In this document: piece after piece, positions 17,526-26,225 of the stretch | Numbering within the stretch: position 1 is the stretch's first letter | Layout of the letters: every line of letters starts with the position of its first letter | Assembly: GCF_001673635.1 (NCBI RefSeq) | Contig: NZ_LZMH01000085.1 | Coordinates: 62,001 to 126,000 of the forward strand | Direction of reading: 5' to 3' | DNA: 64,000 nucleotides | Source of the DNA: Mycobacterium asiaticum | Lineage (GTDB): Bacteria; Actinomycetota; Actinomycetes; Mycobacteriales; Mycobacteriaceae | Notes under the pieces: generated by a model | What the model was told of the DNA's origin: nothing | What the model saw: the letters and a program-made list of their open reading frames with translations, nothing else | The model's database searches: none | Program-made: the position numbers and the translations under genes

Positions 17526-17554
17526 ACTTACAAACAGTCTGTCTGTCCGTAAGT
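17526..17554. promoter_or_regulatory. Inverted repeat, probable TetR operator
   Basis: ACTTAC (17526-17531) and GTAAGT (17549-17554) are perfect arms around a 17-bp centre rich in CTGT repeats. It lies between the divergent alpha/beta-hydrolase gene (start 17503) and tetR (start 17569), as expected for a site repressing both. Confidence 0.65.
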
Positions 17555-17568
17555 TACCAACAGGGTGT

Positions 17569-18180
17569 ATGGAAATCAAGAGGCGCACGCAGGAGGAGCG
17601 TTCCGCGGCAACCCGCGAGGCGCTGATAACGGCTGCGCGCAAACTTTTCGGCCAGCGCGGCTACGCGGACGTGGGGACCCCGGAGATCGCGAAGGAGGCC
17701 GGCGTCACTCGCGGCGCGATGTATCACCAATTCACCGACAAGGCAACGCTTTTCCGCGATGTAGTGGAGGCGGTCGAGCAGGACGTGATGGCCCGGATGG
17801 CGGGTTTGGTGGCCGCGTCCGGTGCGGCGACACCGGCCGACATGATCCGAGCGGCGGTCGATGCCTGGCTGGAGGTATCCGGTGATCCCGAAGTGCGGCA
17901 ATTGATCCTGCTGGACGCGCCCGCCGTGCTGGGCTGGGCCGCCTTCCGGGACGTCGCCCAGCGCTACAGCCTAGGGATGACCGAACAACTGATCACCGAA
18001 GCCATCAAGGCCGGCCAACTCGGGAAGTTGCCGGTGCGCCCGCTGGCCACCGTGCTGATCGGCGCGCTCGACGAGGCGGCCATGGCCATTGCGACCGCCG
18101 ACGACCAGAAGCGCGCCCGCAAGGAGGTCGGACAGGTGCTGCACCGGTTGATCGACGGGATGCTCGAGGACCGCCAGTAG
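17569..18180 (+). CDS. TetR-family transcriptional regulator
   Basis: 203 residues from ATG 17569. The helix-turn-helix is at about 10-58 (ALITAARKLFGQRGYADVGT, VTRGAMYHQFTDKATLF). The helical effector domain ends VGQVLHRLIDGMLEDRQ. It is divergent from the alpha/beta-hydrolase with an ACTTAC-N17-GTAAGT repeat between the two genes, so it likely represses the hydrolase and itself. Upstream in-frame TTG/ATG codons would extend the protein into the operator and are not favoured. Confidence 0.9.
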   Translation: MEIKRRTQEERSAATREALITAARKLFGQRGYADVGTPEIAKEAGVTRGAMYHQFTDKATLFRDVVEAVEQDVMARMAGLVAASGAATPADMIRAAVDAWLEVSGDPEVRQLILLDAPAVLGWAAFRDVAQRYSLGMTEQLITEAIKAGQLGKLPVRPLATVLIGALDEAAMAIATADDQKRARKEVGQVLHRLIDGMLEDRQ

Positions 18181-18224
18181 GCGCGGCAGCCAACAACGCC
18201 AAGCCCCGGCCCCGATCGCTGCGG

Positions 18225-18761
18225 TCACTTCACCGTTGCGATCGTCCTGCGGGACAGCTCGGTGGCGATGTCGCACGGGTTGGGGAATGGCTTCCTGACG
18301 AACTGGATCGACCACTCGAAGAAGTCGTCCTGATACTGAATGCCGACGTCGCAAAGGCGGGTGCCGAGCCGATCAGTGGCCACCGCGATGTAACCGCTGT
18401 GCCCGTCGACGATGATGTCGCTGACCGACGAGCGACTGAGGTCCTCGTTCTTGCGTTCACGCCCGATCGGGCTGCCGCGAAACCAACTGAACGAGAACCA
18501 GGGTCCGTCGATGCTGCCATTGACCAGCCATTGACAGCCCAGCGGATTGCGGGCGGTCAAGACAAGGCCGGCCACACCGGTGAGTTCGGCGATGGTCTGG
18601 TCGGTCACGCCGCCGCATTCGGGGAAGAAGGGGCCGTGCCTGGCCTGCTTGCTGGTGGTCGACGACGATGACGTTGGGCTGGTGGGTGGGTGCGCTCCGC
18701 TCGGGCACGCGGTCAGCAGCGGCAGCAGGGCCAGCACCAGGTAGCGGCGGCATCCGAACAT
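18225..18761 (-). CDS. Probable lipoprotein, DUF3558-like
   Basis: 178 residues. A short N-terminal signal (MFGCRRYLVLALLPLLTACP) ends in the lipobox LTAC with the lipidated Cys at residue 19, followed by a Ser/Thr/Pro-rich linker. The mature part has conserved-looking cysteines (PECGGV, NPLGCQW, RLCDVG, NPCDIA) likely forming disulfides, the layout of DUF3558 mycobacterial lipoproteins. It should be anchored to the outer face of the plasma membrane; its function is unknown. It starts 7 bp after the PaaX-like gene and is probably co-transcribed with it. Confidence 0.82.
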   Translation of the reverse strand: MFGCRRYLVLALLPLLTACPSGAHPPTSPTSSSSTTSKQARHGPFFPECGGVTDQTIAELTGVAGLVLTARNPLGCQWLVNGSIDGPWFSFSWFRGSPIGRERKNEDLSRSSVSDIIVDGHSGYIAVATDRLGTRLCDVGIQYQDDFFEWSIQFVRKPFPNPCDIATELSRRTIATVK

Positions 18762-18768
18762 TCAGCGC

Positions 18769-19566
18769 TCACCGACTGAAGGCATTGTTCATCCGCCGTT
18801 TCAAGGCGTCGTCGAAGCGACGGTAGGTGTGCCGCAGGGCATCTCCTGGCCAGTGATCCGCGACGAATTCGGCGGGCAGTTGGGGATCGCGCTGCAGATG
18901 CCGGATCGCCGCGACCGACAACGCGAACTTGTCGGCGATGCTGTGCGCCGACCCGTTGGTGTTGTCGAGCGCGGTATCCATTGCCTGGATGAGCGCCTTG
19001 GCGTCGCTGGCCCAGTCGTCGAGGGCGAAGAGTGCGCGCATCTTGTCCGCACCGATGGCGGTCACCGCGCGGTGGAAGTGGGTGCACTGCCGGTCCAGCA
19101 CTGAGCGATATGCCGGAAGGCGCTGCGGGTCAAGGTTATCCGGCCGAATCCAAACGCCCTCTCGAAGCTCGGCCAGATGCAGTGCCGTCGCGGCCTTGCG
19201 CAATTCGAGGCGGTCGGCGGCCGACCGGCGCTCCAGCGCGACAACCGCCAGTTCCCACGTTCCGTCCCATGCACCTCCGTCTGCGATCCGGGCCGCTTCG
19301 TCGACGCGCTGCCGCCGATCCAGCAACCGTCCGGCAAGGGCGTAGCTGCCGTCGTCGCCAGTCAGTTCGCCGTTGGAAACCATTCGCCACAAACACGTTC
19401 GGGCCGCACCATCGCTGATATCGAACAGCGAGGCGATCGCGACCAGCTCCGCCACGGTGAGGCGGCCCTCGTCGGAACCCAGCAGTGCTGATGCGAGGAC
19501 GGAACGCGCGCTGAGCGGTCGATTACCGATCAGCTCGCGGACGCGAGCCGCAGTTGCTGCCGCCAT
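18769..19566 (-). CDS. PaaX-family transcriptional regulator
   Basis: 265 residues. The N-terminal winged helix with ISDGAARTCLWRMVSNGELT followed by YALAGRLLDRR is typical of PaaX regulators, and the C-terminal domain includes WDGTWELAVVALERRSAADR and a helical tail. PaaX proteins sense aryl-CoA compounds such as phenylacetyl-CoA. The gene is divergent from the Rieske oxygenase gene 74 bp away, which suggests control of an aromatic or sterol hydroxylation step; the downstream lipoprotein shares its transcript. Confidence 0.85.
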   Translation of the reverse strand: MAAATAARVRELIGNRPLSARSVLASALLGSDEGRLTVAELVAIASLFDISDGAARTCLWRMVSNGELTGDDGSYALAGRLLDRRQRVDEAARIADGGAWDGTWELAVVALERRSAADRLELRKAATALHLAELREGVWIRPDNLDPQRLPAYRSVLDRQCTHFHRAVTAIGADKMRALFALDDWASDAKALIQAMDTALDNTNGSAHSIADKFALSVAAIRHLQRDPQLPAEFVADHWPGDALRHTYRRFDDALKRRMNNAFSR

Positions 19567-19606
19567 CCCTATATCTTCGCTGATGAACCGTCATATCACT
19601 GAATAA

Positions 19607-19635
19607 TTGACACGTGACTAGCAAAGTGTGATACT
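19607..19635 (+). promoter_or_regulatory. SigA-type promoter giving a leaderless transcript
   Basis: TTGACA (19607-19612), a 17-bp spacer and GATACT (19630-19635) form a near-consensus promoter. The -10 box ends five bases before ATG 19641, so transcription should start at or next to the start codon of the Rieske oxygenase gene. Confidence 0.7.
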
Positions 19636-19640
19636 TGGCC

Positions 19641-20856
19641 ATGGCCACGCCGACGAAGCCGTTGGATGCCGGCTCGGTTGCCGGCTTGGTTGCAGATGAC
19701 GTCGAGATCGTCCGCCGGGTCTTGGCGCACATCGATGCCGGCACCACCGACGAGGGTGTCGCCTGGCGCGAACCCGTCGAAAACTATTTGGATCCAACAC
19801 GATTCGCTGCTGAAATGCGGCTGTTGCGAGCGACGCCAAGCGTATTCGCTCCCTCGGCGGCTATTCCCGATCCAGGCGATCACGTCGAACGAACCGCATT
19901 CGGTGTGCCGCTGTTCGCGGTACGGGGTCGCGATCGTCGGGCGCGGGTGTTCCGCAATGCCTGCCGCCACCGCGGTTTCACACTGGTCGAAGGTGCTGGA
20001 TGCGCCAAGGCGCTGGTGTGCCGGTACCACGGCTGGACCTACCGGCTGGACGGTTCGCTCGCGCATGTGCCGCACCAGGACGCATTTCCCGACCTCGACA
20101 TGGCGGCGCGCGGCCTGGTCGAGGTGCCCAGCCGTGAGGCGGACGGGGCTCATCGTCATCGACGGACTCTCGGGTGGCTTCCCGCAGTCAGCCGGCGATG
20201 CGGCGCTGGCGTGGCTGACCGACGGCAGGGCTTGGCGCGACAAGCTGGTGCCCCGGCAGTTGGTTCAGGTGGATTCGACGCTGCGGGCGATGAATTGGAA
20301 GGTACTCGTCGAGCAGTTCCTGGAGGGTTACCACATCCGCTGGACCCACCAGAACACCTTCTTCCCGCTGCAGTACGACGACCTGAACGTGGTGGAGCAG
20401 TTCGGCCCGAACTCCCGAATCACGTTCCCGTACCGCAACATCGAGCGCCAGCGCGATCGTCCGCAGAGCAGCTGGACGACGGACGCCCGAGTCACCTATC
20501 TGTATCAGCTGTTCCCCAACGTGATGCTGGCGACGTTCCCGGACCTGATGCTGGTGGTCGTGATCGACCCGGTCGACGTCGGTCACAGCACCGTGGTGAT
20601 CTACTCACTCGCCAGATCCGAGATTGCCGAGCGGGTCTCCGGCGACAGCCGCGATGGCGCGGGCACGCTCGTTGCCCGCGGTGCGGTCGAAGACAATGAG
20701 ATGTCCGAGGGTGTGCAGCGTGGTTTGCATTCGGGGGCAAATGAATTCGTCGAGTTCGGGCGCCACGAGAGCGCGATAGGCCACTTTCATGCGGTGCTCG
20801 ATGAGCGGCTAAGCCAGTTGTCGGCGCCTACGGGGTCTTCAGGAATACATCGTTGA
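19641..20856 (+). pseudogene. Rieske non-heme iron oxygenase, alpha subunit, broken by a +1 frameshift
   Basis: The first frame (ATG 19641 to about 20139) encodes the Rieske domain with CRHRGFTL and CRYHGWTY, giving the C-x-H...C-x2-H cluster ligands. The protein continues in the next frame from about 20136 with RTGLIVIDG and the catalytic domain NWKVLVEQFLEGYHIRWTHQ, which has the two His of the mononuclear iron site. Removing one G of the GG at 20138-20139 restores PSRERTGLIVIDG and one 404-residue frame. The total length (1216 nt) is one more than a multiple of three, consistent with a single inserted base. The 3' end overlaps the convergent deacetylase gene by 29 bp. It is either a recent inactivation or a sequencing error. 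Confidence 0.85.
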
Positions 20857-21646
20857 ATGTGACGGTACGCAGCTTCCGGTCCCGGATGATCTCGACGAGC
20901 TGCGGGTAGACGTGGGTGACCGGCAGATGGTTGAGGTGTCCGATCACGATGGCCTGCGGCGTGAAGTACTGGTCGGCCATCTTGACGATGTATTCCTCGG
21001 TGATAAGTGTCGAATCCGACAGCGACCCCGACCAGAGCACCGGGACGCTGTATCCAAGGTCGGCGGCCACCGAGTCCACCACCGCGTTGTGCTTCGCATA
21101 GGGCGGCCGCCAATAAGGCCTGGCGCCAACGCCGTACGTCTTCTTGAGGAATTCGTCGTTGCGCATCAGCTGCTTGGCGATCTCGCCCTTGGGCAACGTG
21201 GTGAGGTCGGGATGCGACCAGGTGTGGTTGCCGAGTTCGATCTGGCCGGATTCGACCAATGGCCGGAGCATGGCCAGGTTGTCGGTCCAGGAGTCGTAGG
21301 TGCCGTTGACGAAGAACGTCAGCCGGATGCCGGTGTCCTTGGCGAACTGCGTGTAGGCCCGCACCACCTCACTGTTGGTGCCGTCGTCAACCGTAAGCGC
21401 CAGCAGGTCGCCGTTACCCGGAAGCTGGCTCAGCACGCCACCGCCGGGCAGTCGCACCCGTGCGGACGGAGGCGGCGGCGGCAGCAGGCCCGCCACGGTG
21501 GGCCCAGCCGGGGGTGCCAGTTCGGCGGCCGGTGTCTGAGCGAACGTCCGCGGCTGCGGATCGACCATGCACCGCGCGAGACCCACGCTGGCAACGGTGG
21601 AGACAGCGAGAGAACCAAGGAAGCGGCGTCGGCTCAGCTCGGACAT
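20828..21646 (-). CDS. Secreted polysaccharide deacetylase (NodB domain)
   Basis: 272 residues. The N-terminus ELSRRRFLGSLAVSTVASVG is a twin-arginine signal; a Cys follows in VGLARC, so lipidation is possible. After a Pro-rich linker (about 40-65) the NodB domain shows LLALTVDDGTNSE (catalytic and metal Asp), GNHTWSHPDLT (H-x3-H metal ligands) and WRPPYAKHN. The enzyme should act outside the cytoplasmic membrane, deacetylating N-acetyl groups on peptidoglycan or another glycan. It converges on and overlaps the Rieske gene. Confidence 0.9.
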   Translation of the reverse strand: MSELSRRRFLGSLAVSTVASVGLARCMVDPQPRTFAQTPAAELAPPAGPTVAGLLPPPPPSARVRLPGGGVLSQLPGNGDLLALTVDDGTNSEVVRAYTQFAKDTGIRLTFFVNGTYDSWTDNLAMLRPLVESGQIELGNHTWSHPDLTTLPKGEIAKQLMRNDEFLKKTYGVGARPYWRPPYAKHNAVVDSVAADLGYSVPVLWSGSLSDSTLITEEYIVKMADQYFTPQAIVIGHLNHLPVTHVYPQLVEIIRDRKLRTVTFNDVFLKTP

Positions 21647-21848
21647 GCGTCAGCCACCATTAATAGCCCGGCGCACCGTGAACCAGGCGTGCCCACAATC
21701 ACGCATCGACCCCGGTTGACCTGCGACGACACCACAGCAGCGAACCGTACCATGCGCTCCGTCGTTTTCCGGTGCGGAACGCCGCGGGGCTACCCACCTG
21801 TTGCGGCGATCACAAAGCTGCGACGCTGAATAGGGAAAGGAGTGGTCA

Positions 21849-22322
21849 ATGACTGTCACCGTTGTCGACGCCGGGCCCCGCAGGGTGAGCCGGTCAGTTG
21901 AGGTGGCCGCACCGGCGGCCGAACTGTTCGCGATGGCCGCCGATCCGCGGCGCCACAGTGAGCTGGACGGCTCGGGCACGGTCCGGGACAACGTCAAGGC
22001 GCCGTCCCAGCTGGCCGAAGGTTCGAAGTTCTCGACCAACATGCGCATGTTCGGGGTGCCGTATCGCATCACCAGTACGGTGACCGAATTCAAGCCGGAC
22101 GAGGTGATCGAATGGCGGCATCCGCTCGGCCACCGCTGGCGCTGGGAGTTCGAGTCGCTGTCACCGACACGGACCCGAGTCACCGAGACATTCGACTATT
22201 CGGACGCCGGCGCGCTCAAGAACAAGCTGAAGTACTACGAGCGAATGGGTTTCGCTAAGGGCAACGCCAGCGGCATCGAGTCGACACTGGCCAAGCTGCG
22301 CGACCGCTACCCGGGCGGTTGA
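21849..22322 (+). CDS. SRPBCC-family (polyketide cyclase/START-like) protein
   Basis: 157 residues. It has the helix-grip pattern RVSRSVEVAAPAAELFAMAA near the start, EGSKFSTNMRMFGVPYRITS in the central strands and a C-terminal helix SGIESTLAKLRDRYPG. These proteins bind hydrophobic ligands in a deep cavity; some act as cyclases, many have unknown roles. AAAGGAG about nine bases before ATG 21849 is a strong ribosome site. The upstream 200 bp (21647-21848) shows no other gene. It converges with the PPOX gene, with only 2 bp between stops. Confidence 0.9.
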   Translation: MTVTVVDAGPRRVSRSVEVAAPAAELFAMAADPRRHSELDGSGTVRDNVKAPSQLAEGSKFSTNMRMFGVPYRITSTVTEFKPDEVIEWRHPLGHRWRWEFESLSPTRTRVTETFDYSDAGALKNKLKYYERMGFAKGNASGIESTLAKLRDRYPGG

Positions 22323-22324
22323 CC

Positions 22325-22879
22325 TCAAGCCGGGTCGGCGGCGTCCCAGGGCACCACGCCGGAAACCCAGTGTGACAACTGTTCCACCTCGTCGTTGCGG
22401 TGCAGGTGCCGTGGTGGGGTGGCGAACGTGGAATAAGGACGGCAGCGAATCACCACCCGGTGTTCCCGGTCGCACATCGCCCGGACCGACGGGCGGGCCT
22501 CCTCGCCGAGTGGCTGCCCCGACATCCGGCCCGCCACCGCCATCATCACGTCGACCGCCAGGTCGCGGTCGTCGTCCAGCACCGCGTCCGCATAGACCTG
22601 CAAGTAGCTGAACGGCCACCGCTCGTCGAGCACGCACAGACTGATCTTTCGATCGCGTTCGATGATCCTTGCCTTACCGCGCCCCGCCATCGTGGACACC
22701 AGCAGTTCGTCATCGTCGGTGGGGATGTAGTAGACGATCGACATGGCCGGGCCGTCATTGCGGCGCCGGTAGCCGAACACCGCCGTGCGGTGGCTACGGA
22801 CGAATTCGCGGCGTTCGGAGGGCAGCATGTCGCGGTCGGTGGGAGCCACGAATGGCTCTGTGGCCAGGGGTAGCAGCAT
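22325..22879 (-). CDS. Pyridoxamine 5'-phosphate oxidase-like (split-barrel flavin/F420-binding) protein
   Basis: 184 residues. The split barrel is seen in RTAVFGYRRRNDGPAMSIVY, ELLVSTMAGRGKARIIERD and ISLCVLDERWPFSYLQVY, typical of mycobacterial PPOX-class proteins that bind FMN or F420. It probably reduces or oxidises a small molecule in the cytoplasm. It is divergent from a TetR gene that begins 57 bp away, with an inverted repeat between, so it is probably that regulator's target. Confidence 0.88.
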   Translation of the reverse strand: MLLPLATEPFVAPTDRDMLPSERREFVRSHRTAVFGYRRRNDGPAMSIVYYIPTDDDELLVSTMAGRGKARIIERDRKISLCVLDERWPFSYLQVYADAVLDDDRDLAVDVMMAVAGRMSGQPLGEEARPSVRAMCDREHRVVIRCRPYSTFATPPRHLHRNDEVEQLSHWVSGVVPWDAADPA

Positions 22880-22920
22880 GGCGAATCGTCCTCAATGGCA
22901 GGGGTGTTGACCCTCAAGAG

Positions 22921-22949
22921 TATTTATGGATACAGTGTGCTCATAAATA
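22921..22949. promoter_or_regulatory. Inverted repeat over the tetR start codon (probable operator)
   Basis: TATTTATG (22921-22928) and CATAAATA (22942-22949) are perfect 8-bp arms around a 13-bp centre, AT-rich against a GC-rich background. The GTG start of the TetR gene at 22937 lies inside the centre. It lies between two divergent genes and should govern both. Confidence 0.65.
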
Positions 22950-23626
22950 AGGACCATGTCAAGCCGCCCGCACGCGGCCGTCCCCGGGGCCGGCCGGCGC
23001 TCCCGCTCGACCGGATTGTGGAGGCGGCCCTGGAACTTGTCGACGAGCGGGGAGCCGATGCGCTGTCGATGCGGTCGCTCGCTCAGCGCCTGGGATCCGG
23101 CACCGCCACGCTGTACCGGCATTTCGCCAATCGGGCCGAACTGATTGCGACGGTAGTTGACAGCATGTTCGGCGAAATCGACTTCGAGGAATCGGGGGCC
23201 TCGGGTGTGGCCTGGCAACAGGCGTGTATCTCGTTCGCGCAGCGTGCGTTTGACGCGCTCGCCCGCCACGGCAGTCTTGCCCCGTTGTTGATCGGGCACA
23301 TCCCGATGGGGCCCAACGCGCTGGCCCACCGGGAGTACATCCTGTCGTTGCTGCTGCGCAACGGTTTCGCGCCCGAGGTTGCCGCACGCAGCTATGCCAC
23401 GCTTTGGCACTACATCCTGGGGTTCGCGATGCAGGTCCGCGAGCCGGCAGCCAAACCCGAAGACGACGAGCGCGACCTCACCGCCTCGGCCGCCTTTCGG
23501 CAACTCGAGCCGGAACGCTACCCGGCGACGCACGCGGTCGCCGACAGCCTTCCGGTCGAGTTGGCCGAGGAATTCACCTTCGGACTACGGCTAATTGTTG
23601 CGGGGCTGGAACGGGTGCACGCCTGA
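22937..23626 (+). CDS. TetR-family transcriptional regulator
   Basis: 229 residues from GTG 22937 (VLINKDHVKPPARGRPRGRP). The longer in-frame start at 22895 would place the operator within the coding region and adds unconserved residues. The helix-turn-helix is in ALELVDERGADALSMRSLAQ and TATLYRHFANRAELIA, and the C-terminal region is of TetR_C type (AYATLWHYILGF-like segment at about 155-170). It likely represses itself and the divergent PPOX gene. Confidence 0.87.
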   Translation: MLINKDHVKPPARGRPRGRPALPLDRIVEAALELVDERGADALSMRSLAQRLGSGTATLYRHFANRAELIATVVDSMFGEIDFEESGASGVAWQQACISFAQRAFDALARHGSLAPLLIGHIPMGPNALAHREYILSLLLRNGFAPEVAARSYATLWHYILGFAMQVREPAAKPEDDERDLTASAAFRQLEPERYPATHAVADSLPVELAEEFTFGLRLIVAGLERVHA

Positions 23627-23655
23627 GTCAGCGCTCAGGACTCAGCGGCAGCCGC

Positions 23656-24399
23656 TCATTCCCCGAAGCCGGAGGGCACCGGCGCCGGCGAGCCCCCGCC
23701 GAGGCGACTGGCCGCGAACGCCGCGCCCTGGTCGATCATCGCCCCGTTATCCGCATAGGTGTTGTGCGCGGCGAAGTTGAGCCCCTCCGAGCACACCGGG
23801 TCGTCAGTAGCGCAGACCTTCATCGTCTTCGCCTGGTACAGCGGCCCGATTGCCACCGGCGGCTGGCCGAGGAATTCCATCGCGCGCACGTTTGGCAGGC
23901 CGAACAGGACGACCGAGGAAACGTGGTCGGCCACTGCGGGATCGAGCGGCTTGGGAACTGTCGTCGGGTCGATGCCGTCCGGCACGGCGGCCGATGTCAC
24001 GAAGCCCATCACGGCTGCGCCCTGCGAGAAGCCACCAAGAACCATCTTGGTCTTGGGGCAGCTGGCGGCCATGGCATTGACGTGCGCACCCGCGTCGCGG
24101 ACACCGTCGACACCGGTCGCCCATTCGTCGCTGGCCGGGTAGTTGACGGGGTACACGTCCATCGACTGCGCGCCGAGGCGGGGCCGCAGGTTGTCGACGA
24201 ACGCCTGCCCCGTCGGGCCGACACCGGGCTCCTCGCCGGTGCCGCGCGCGAAGACCACCTCGACATCCGGACATGCAGCGGATGCGATGGGAACCGGGGA
24301 GCCGGAAATCACGGAAGCGCAGAGACCCGATGCTGCGACTGCCGCAGGGGCGAGGATACGAGCAAGGCGACGTGCATTCATGCCGCAGTATGTGCCCAC
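23656..24399 (-). CDS. Secreted cutinase-like serine esterase
   Basis: 247 residues from GTG 24399, a start supported by AGGAGG seven bases upstream (24407-24412 on the plus strand); the later ATG at 24381 would be 25 bases from that site. A Sec signal peptide (LARILAPAAVAASGLCASVI) precedes the mature domain at about ACPDVEVVFARGTGEEPG. The nucleophile motif GGFSQGAAV, the Asp region CATDDPVCSEG with its disulfide, and the C-terminal His in AAHNTY complete the cutinase triad. Mycobacterial Culp proteins are exported esterases or phospholipases acting on cell-envelope or host lipids. Confidence 0.95.
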   Translation of the reverse strand: MGTYCGMNARRLARILAPAAVAASGLCASVISGSPVPIASAACPDVEVVFARGTGEEPGVGPTGQAFVDNLRPRLGAQSMDVYPVNYPASDEWATGVDGVRDAGAHVNAMAASCPKTKMVLGGFSQGAAVMGFVTSAAVPDGIDPTTVPKPLDPAVADHVSSVVLFGLPNVRAMEFLGQPPVAIGPLYQAKTMKVCATDDPVCSEGLNFAAHNTYADNGAMIDQGAAFAASRLGGGSPAPVPSGFGE

Positions 24400-24511
24400 G
24401 GAACAACCTCCTAAAACAACATTTTCGACGGTGGGGCGAAATCATTGACAGAGGACCTTGACCAGCTTAGACGCCCCTTGTGAGCACCGCTGCAGTGCTG
24501 AGTTCGGGCTG

Positions 24512-25522
24512 TCATTCGGCTGTAAGGATGTTGGGAGATTCCACGCCGGGTAACACCCGCTCCACCAGCAGCCGCAGGCTGGCCCAGCCGTCGTCGATGG
24601 GAAGCCCGCCGACCAGCGGGTTCATCACGATGTCCTGGCGCCCGGCGCGGATCTGCGCGATCAACTGCTCGGGGGTGAGGATCTCGACGTGGTTGAGTTG
24701 CCGGAGTTCCTCGATTGAAGCGGCGGGCGCCTCATTGGGCCGCGGTACGCCGCGCCGCTTCCAGCCGCTGTACTCGCGCGCCTCGTTCATGATGAACGGG
24801 CCGTAACGCGACCAGGCTTCGTCCGGATCGGCGTGAAGTAACGTGACAGTACTGCCGTTCTCCGGGTGGTAGACGAATCCCGTGGTGCCGTGGTTGCGCA
24901 CCTCCGCTGCGTAGATCGCGGCCAGCTCCGGCATCGCCATCGGTGGTGAGAACGGCAACCCGAAGCGTGCCGCACGCCGGGCCGCCGCCGGCGTCATTCC
25001 GCCGACGAAGAAGACGGGGTGCGGCCGGGTATGGGGCTTCGGCGTGACGTTGATCAGGGTGCCGTTGTACTCGAACGGGTCGTCGCCCCATGCCTTGAGG
25101 AGCACCGACAGGCAGTGGTCCATCAGGGCGCCACGTCGCGCCCAGTCCTTGCCGGCCGCGCGGTATTCCTCGGGGCGGTAACCCATTCCGGCCACAAAGC
25201 TGAACCGGCCCTGCGCGAGGTTGTCGAGGACGGCGATGTCCTCGGCGAGCCGGACCGGGTCGTAGAGCGGCACGATCAAGGCGTTGACGCTGATGCGCAC
25301 CGTGCGGGTCCGTCCCGCCACAGCGGCGGCCATCAGCAGGGGTGCGGGTAGCCAACCGGTGTCGGACAAGTGGTGCTCTTCAGCGCTGACCGCAGTGAAT
25401 CCGTTCCGGTCCGCATATTCCGCCATCTCCAGCGCGGCGTGATACCGGTCTCCTTGACGCGCCGACGGATCGACGACATTGGTCATGTTCAGCCGCAGTG
25501 CGGTGAGCAGGCCCACCGTCAC
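24512..25522 (-). CDS. LLM-class flavin-dependent oxidoreductase
   Basis: 336 residues with a luciferase-like TIM barrel. EEHHLSDTGWLPAPLLMAAA, DPVRLAEDIAVLDNLAQGRF and VAGMGYRPEEYRAAG are characteristic blocks. Members use FMNH2 or F420 for monooxygenation or hydride transfer. The GTG start overlaps the stop of the upstream TetR gene (GTGA), so the two form a translationally coupled operon. The substrate is unknown. Confidence 0.9.
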   Translation of the reverse strand: MTVGLLTALRLNMTNVVDPSARQGDRYHAALEMAEYADRNGFTAVSAEEHHLSDTGWLPAPLLMAAAVAGRTRTVRISVNALIVPLYDPVRLAEDIAVLDNLAQGRFSFVAGMGYRPEEYRAAGKDWARRGALMDHCLSVLLKAWGDDPFEYNGTLINVTPKPHTRPHPVFFVGGMTPAAARRAARFGLPFSPPMAMPELAAIYAAEVRNHGTTGFVYHPENGSTVTLLHADPDEAWSRYGPFIMNEAREYSGWKRRGVPRPNEAPAASIEELRQLNHVEILTPEQLIAQIRAGRQDIVMNPLVGGLPIDDGWASLRLLVERVLPGVESPNILTAE

Positions 25523-26142
25523 CCACCGGTCCGCGCGAACAGCGTGCCCCGGATCATCTGTTTGACCGAATTCAGCGTGGCGTCGTAGCCCTCGCGCGGC
25601 AATCGGGCCGCCTGTTCGGAGAGCCCTCGGGTGAGAGCACAGATCGATTCGACGGCGGGTGTGGTGTCGCAGGACAGCGTGCCCCGGCGGCGAGCGTCCT
25701 CGACGATTTCGGTGACGACGTCGCGTAGCGCCTTGGAGCCCGGGTAGGTCGGGCCGGTGCGTCCTGACTGTCCCGTACTCTGCACCCGGGTGGCCTGCAG
25801 GAAGGCGGCCAGATGAGGGAAGTCGCGCATCAACTGCTTGGACTCGTCCAGCACCGCGTCGAGACGGGTGGCGGTGTCGTCGGACCGGGCGGCGGCCGCC
25901 CGCAGTCGGGGCAGGACGATCGCCTCGATCTCGTCGCCGGTGGCCTTGAACAGCTCGGCCTTGTTCGGAAAGTAGTGGTACAGGCTGCCGCTGGTCATGC
26001 CGGCCGTCCTGGCGATCTCGCGGATCGAGGCCTGCGAATATCCCATCTCGGCCACACAGCGCATGGCTGCGGCGATGATGCGTTGCCGGGTCTGCTCACC
26101 GCTGGCGCCGACCGGCCGGCCGAGCTGGGAGCCGACGGTCAC
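25519..26142 (-). CDS. TetR-family transcriptional regulator
   Basis: 207 residues from GTG 26142. The N-terminus QLGRPVGASGEQTRQRIIAA and the helix-turn-helix ASIREIARTAGMTSGSLYHY are strikingly similar to the divergent TetR at 26226-26840 (QLGRPVGAVGGETRERIIAA), so the two are paralogues. Its stop overlaps the LLM oxidoreductase start. A perfect 18-bp palindrome lies between the two TetR genes and may bind either protein. Confidence 0.9.
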   Translation of the reverse strand: MTVGSQLGRPVGASGEQTRQRIIAAAMRCVAEMGYSQASIREIARTAGMTSGSLYHYFPNKAELFKATGDEIEAIVLPRLRAAAARSDDTATRLDAVLDESKQLMRDFPHLAAFLQATRVQSTGQSGRTGPTYPGSKALRDVVTEIVEDARRRGTLSCDTTPAVESICALTRGLSEQAARLPREGYDATLNSVKQMIRGTLFARTGG

Positions 26143-26175
26143 CGGGGTACCTCCGAACGGCGGAACTAATTGATC

Positions 26176-26193
26176 GGTCGAATATATTCGACC
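26176..26193. promoter_or_regulatory. Perfect 18-bp palindrome between divergent paralogous tetR genes
   Basis: GGTCGAATATATTCGACC is its own reverse complement. A further half-site GGTCGA follows at 26197-26202. The gap between the two TetR start codons is only 83 bp, so the site can control both promoters. Confidence 0.75.
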
Positions 26194-26225
26194 ATGGTCG
26201 AGCGGCAGGACAGGACAGGACCCTT

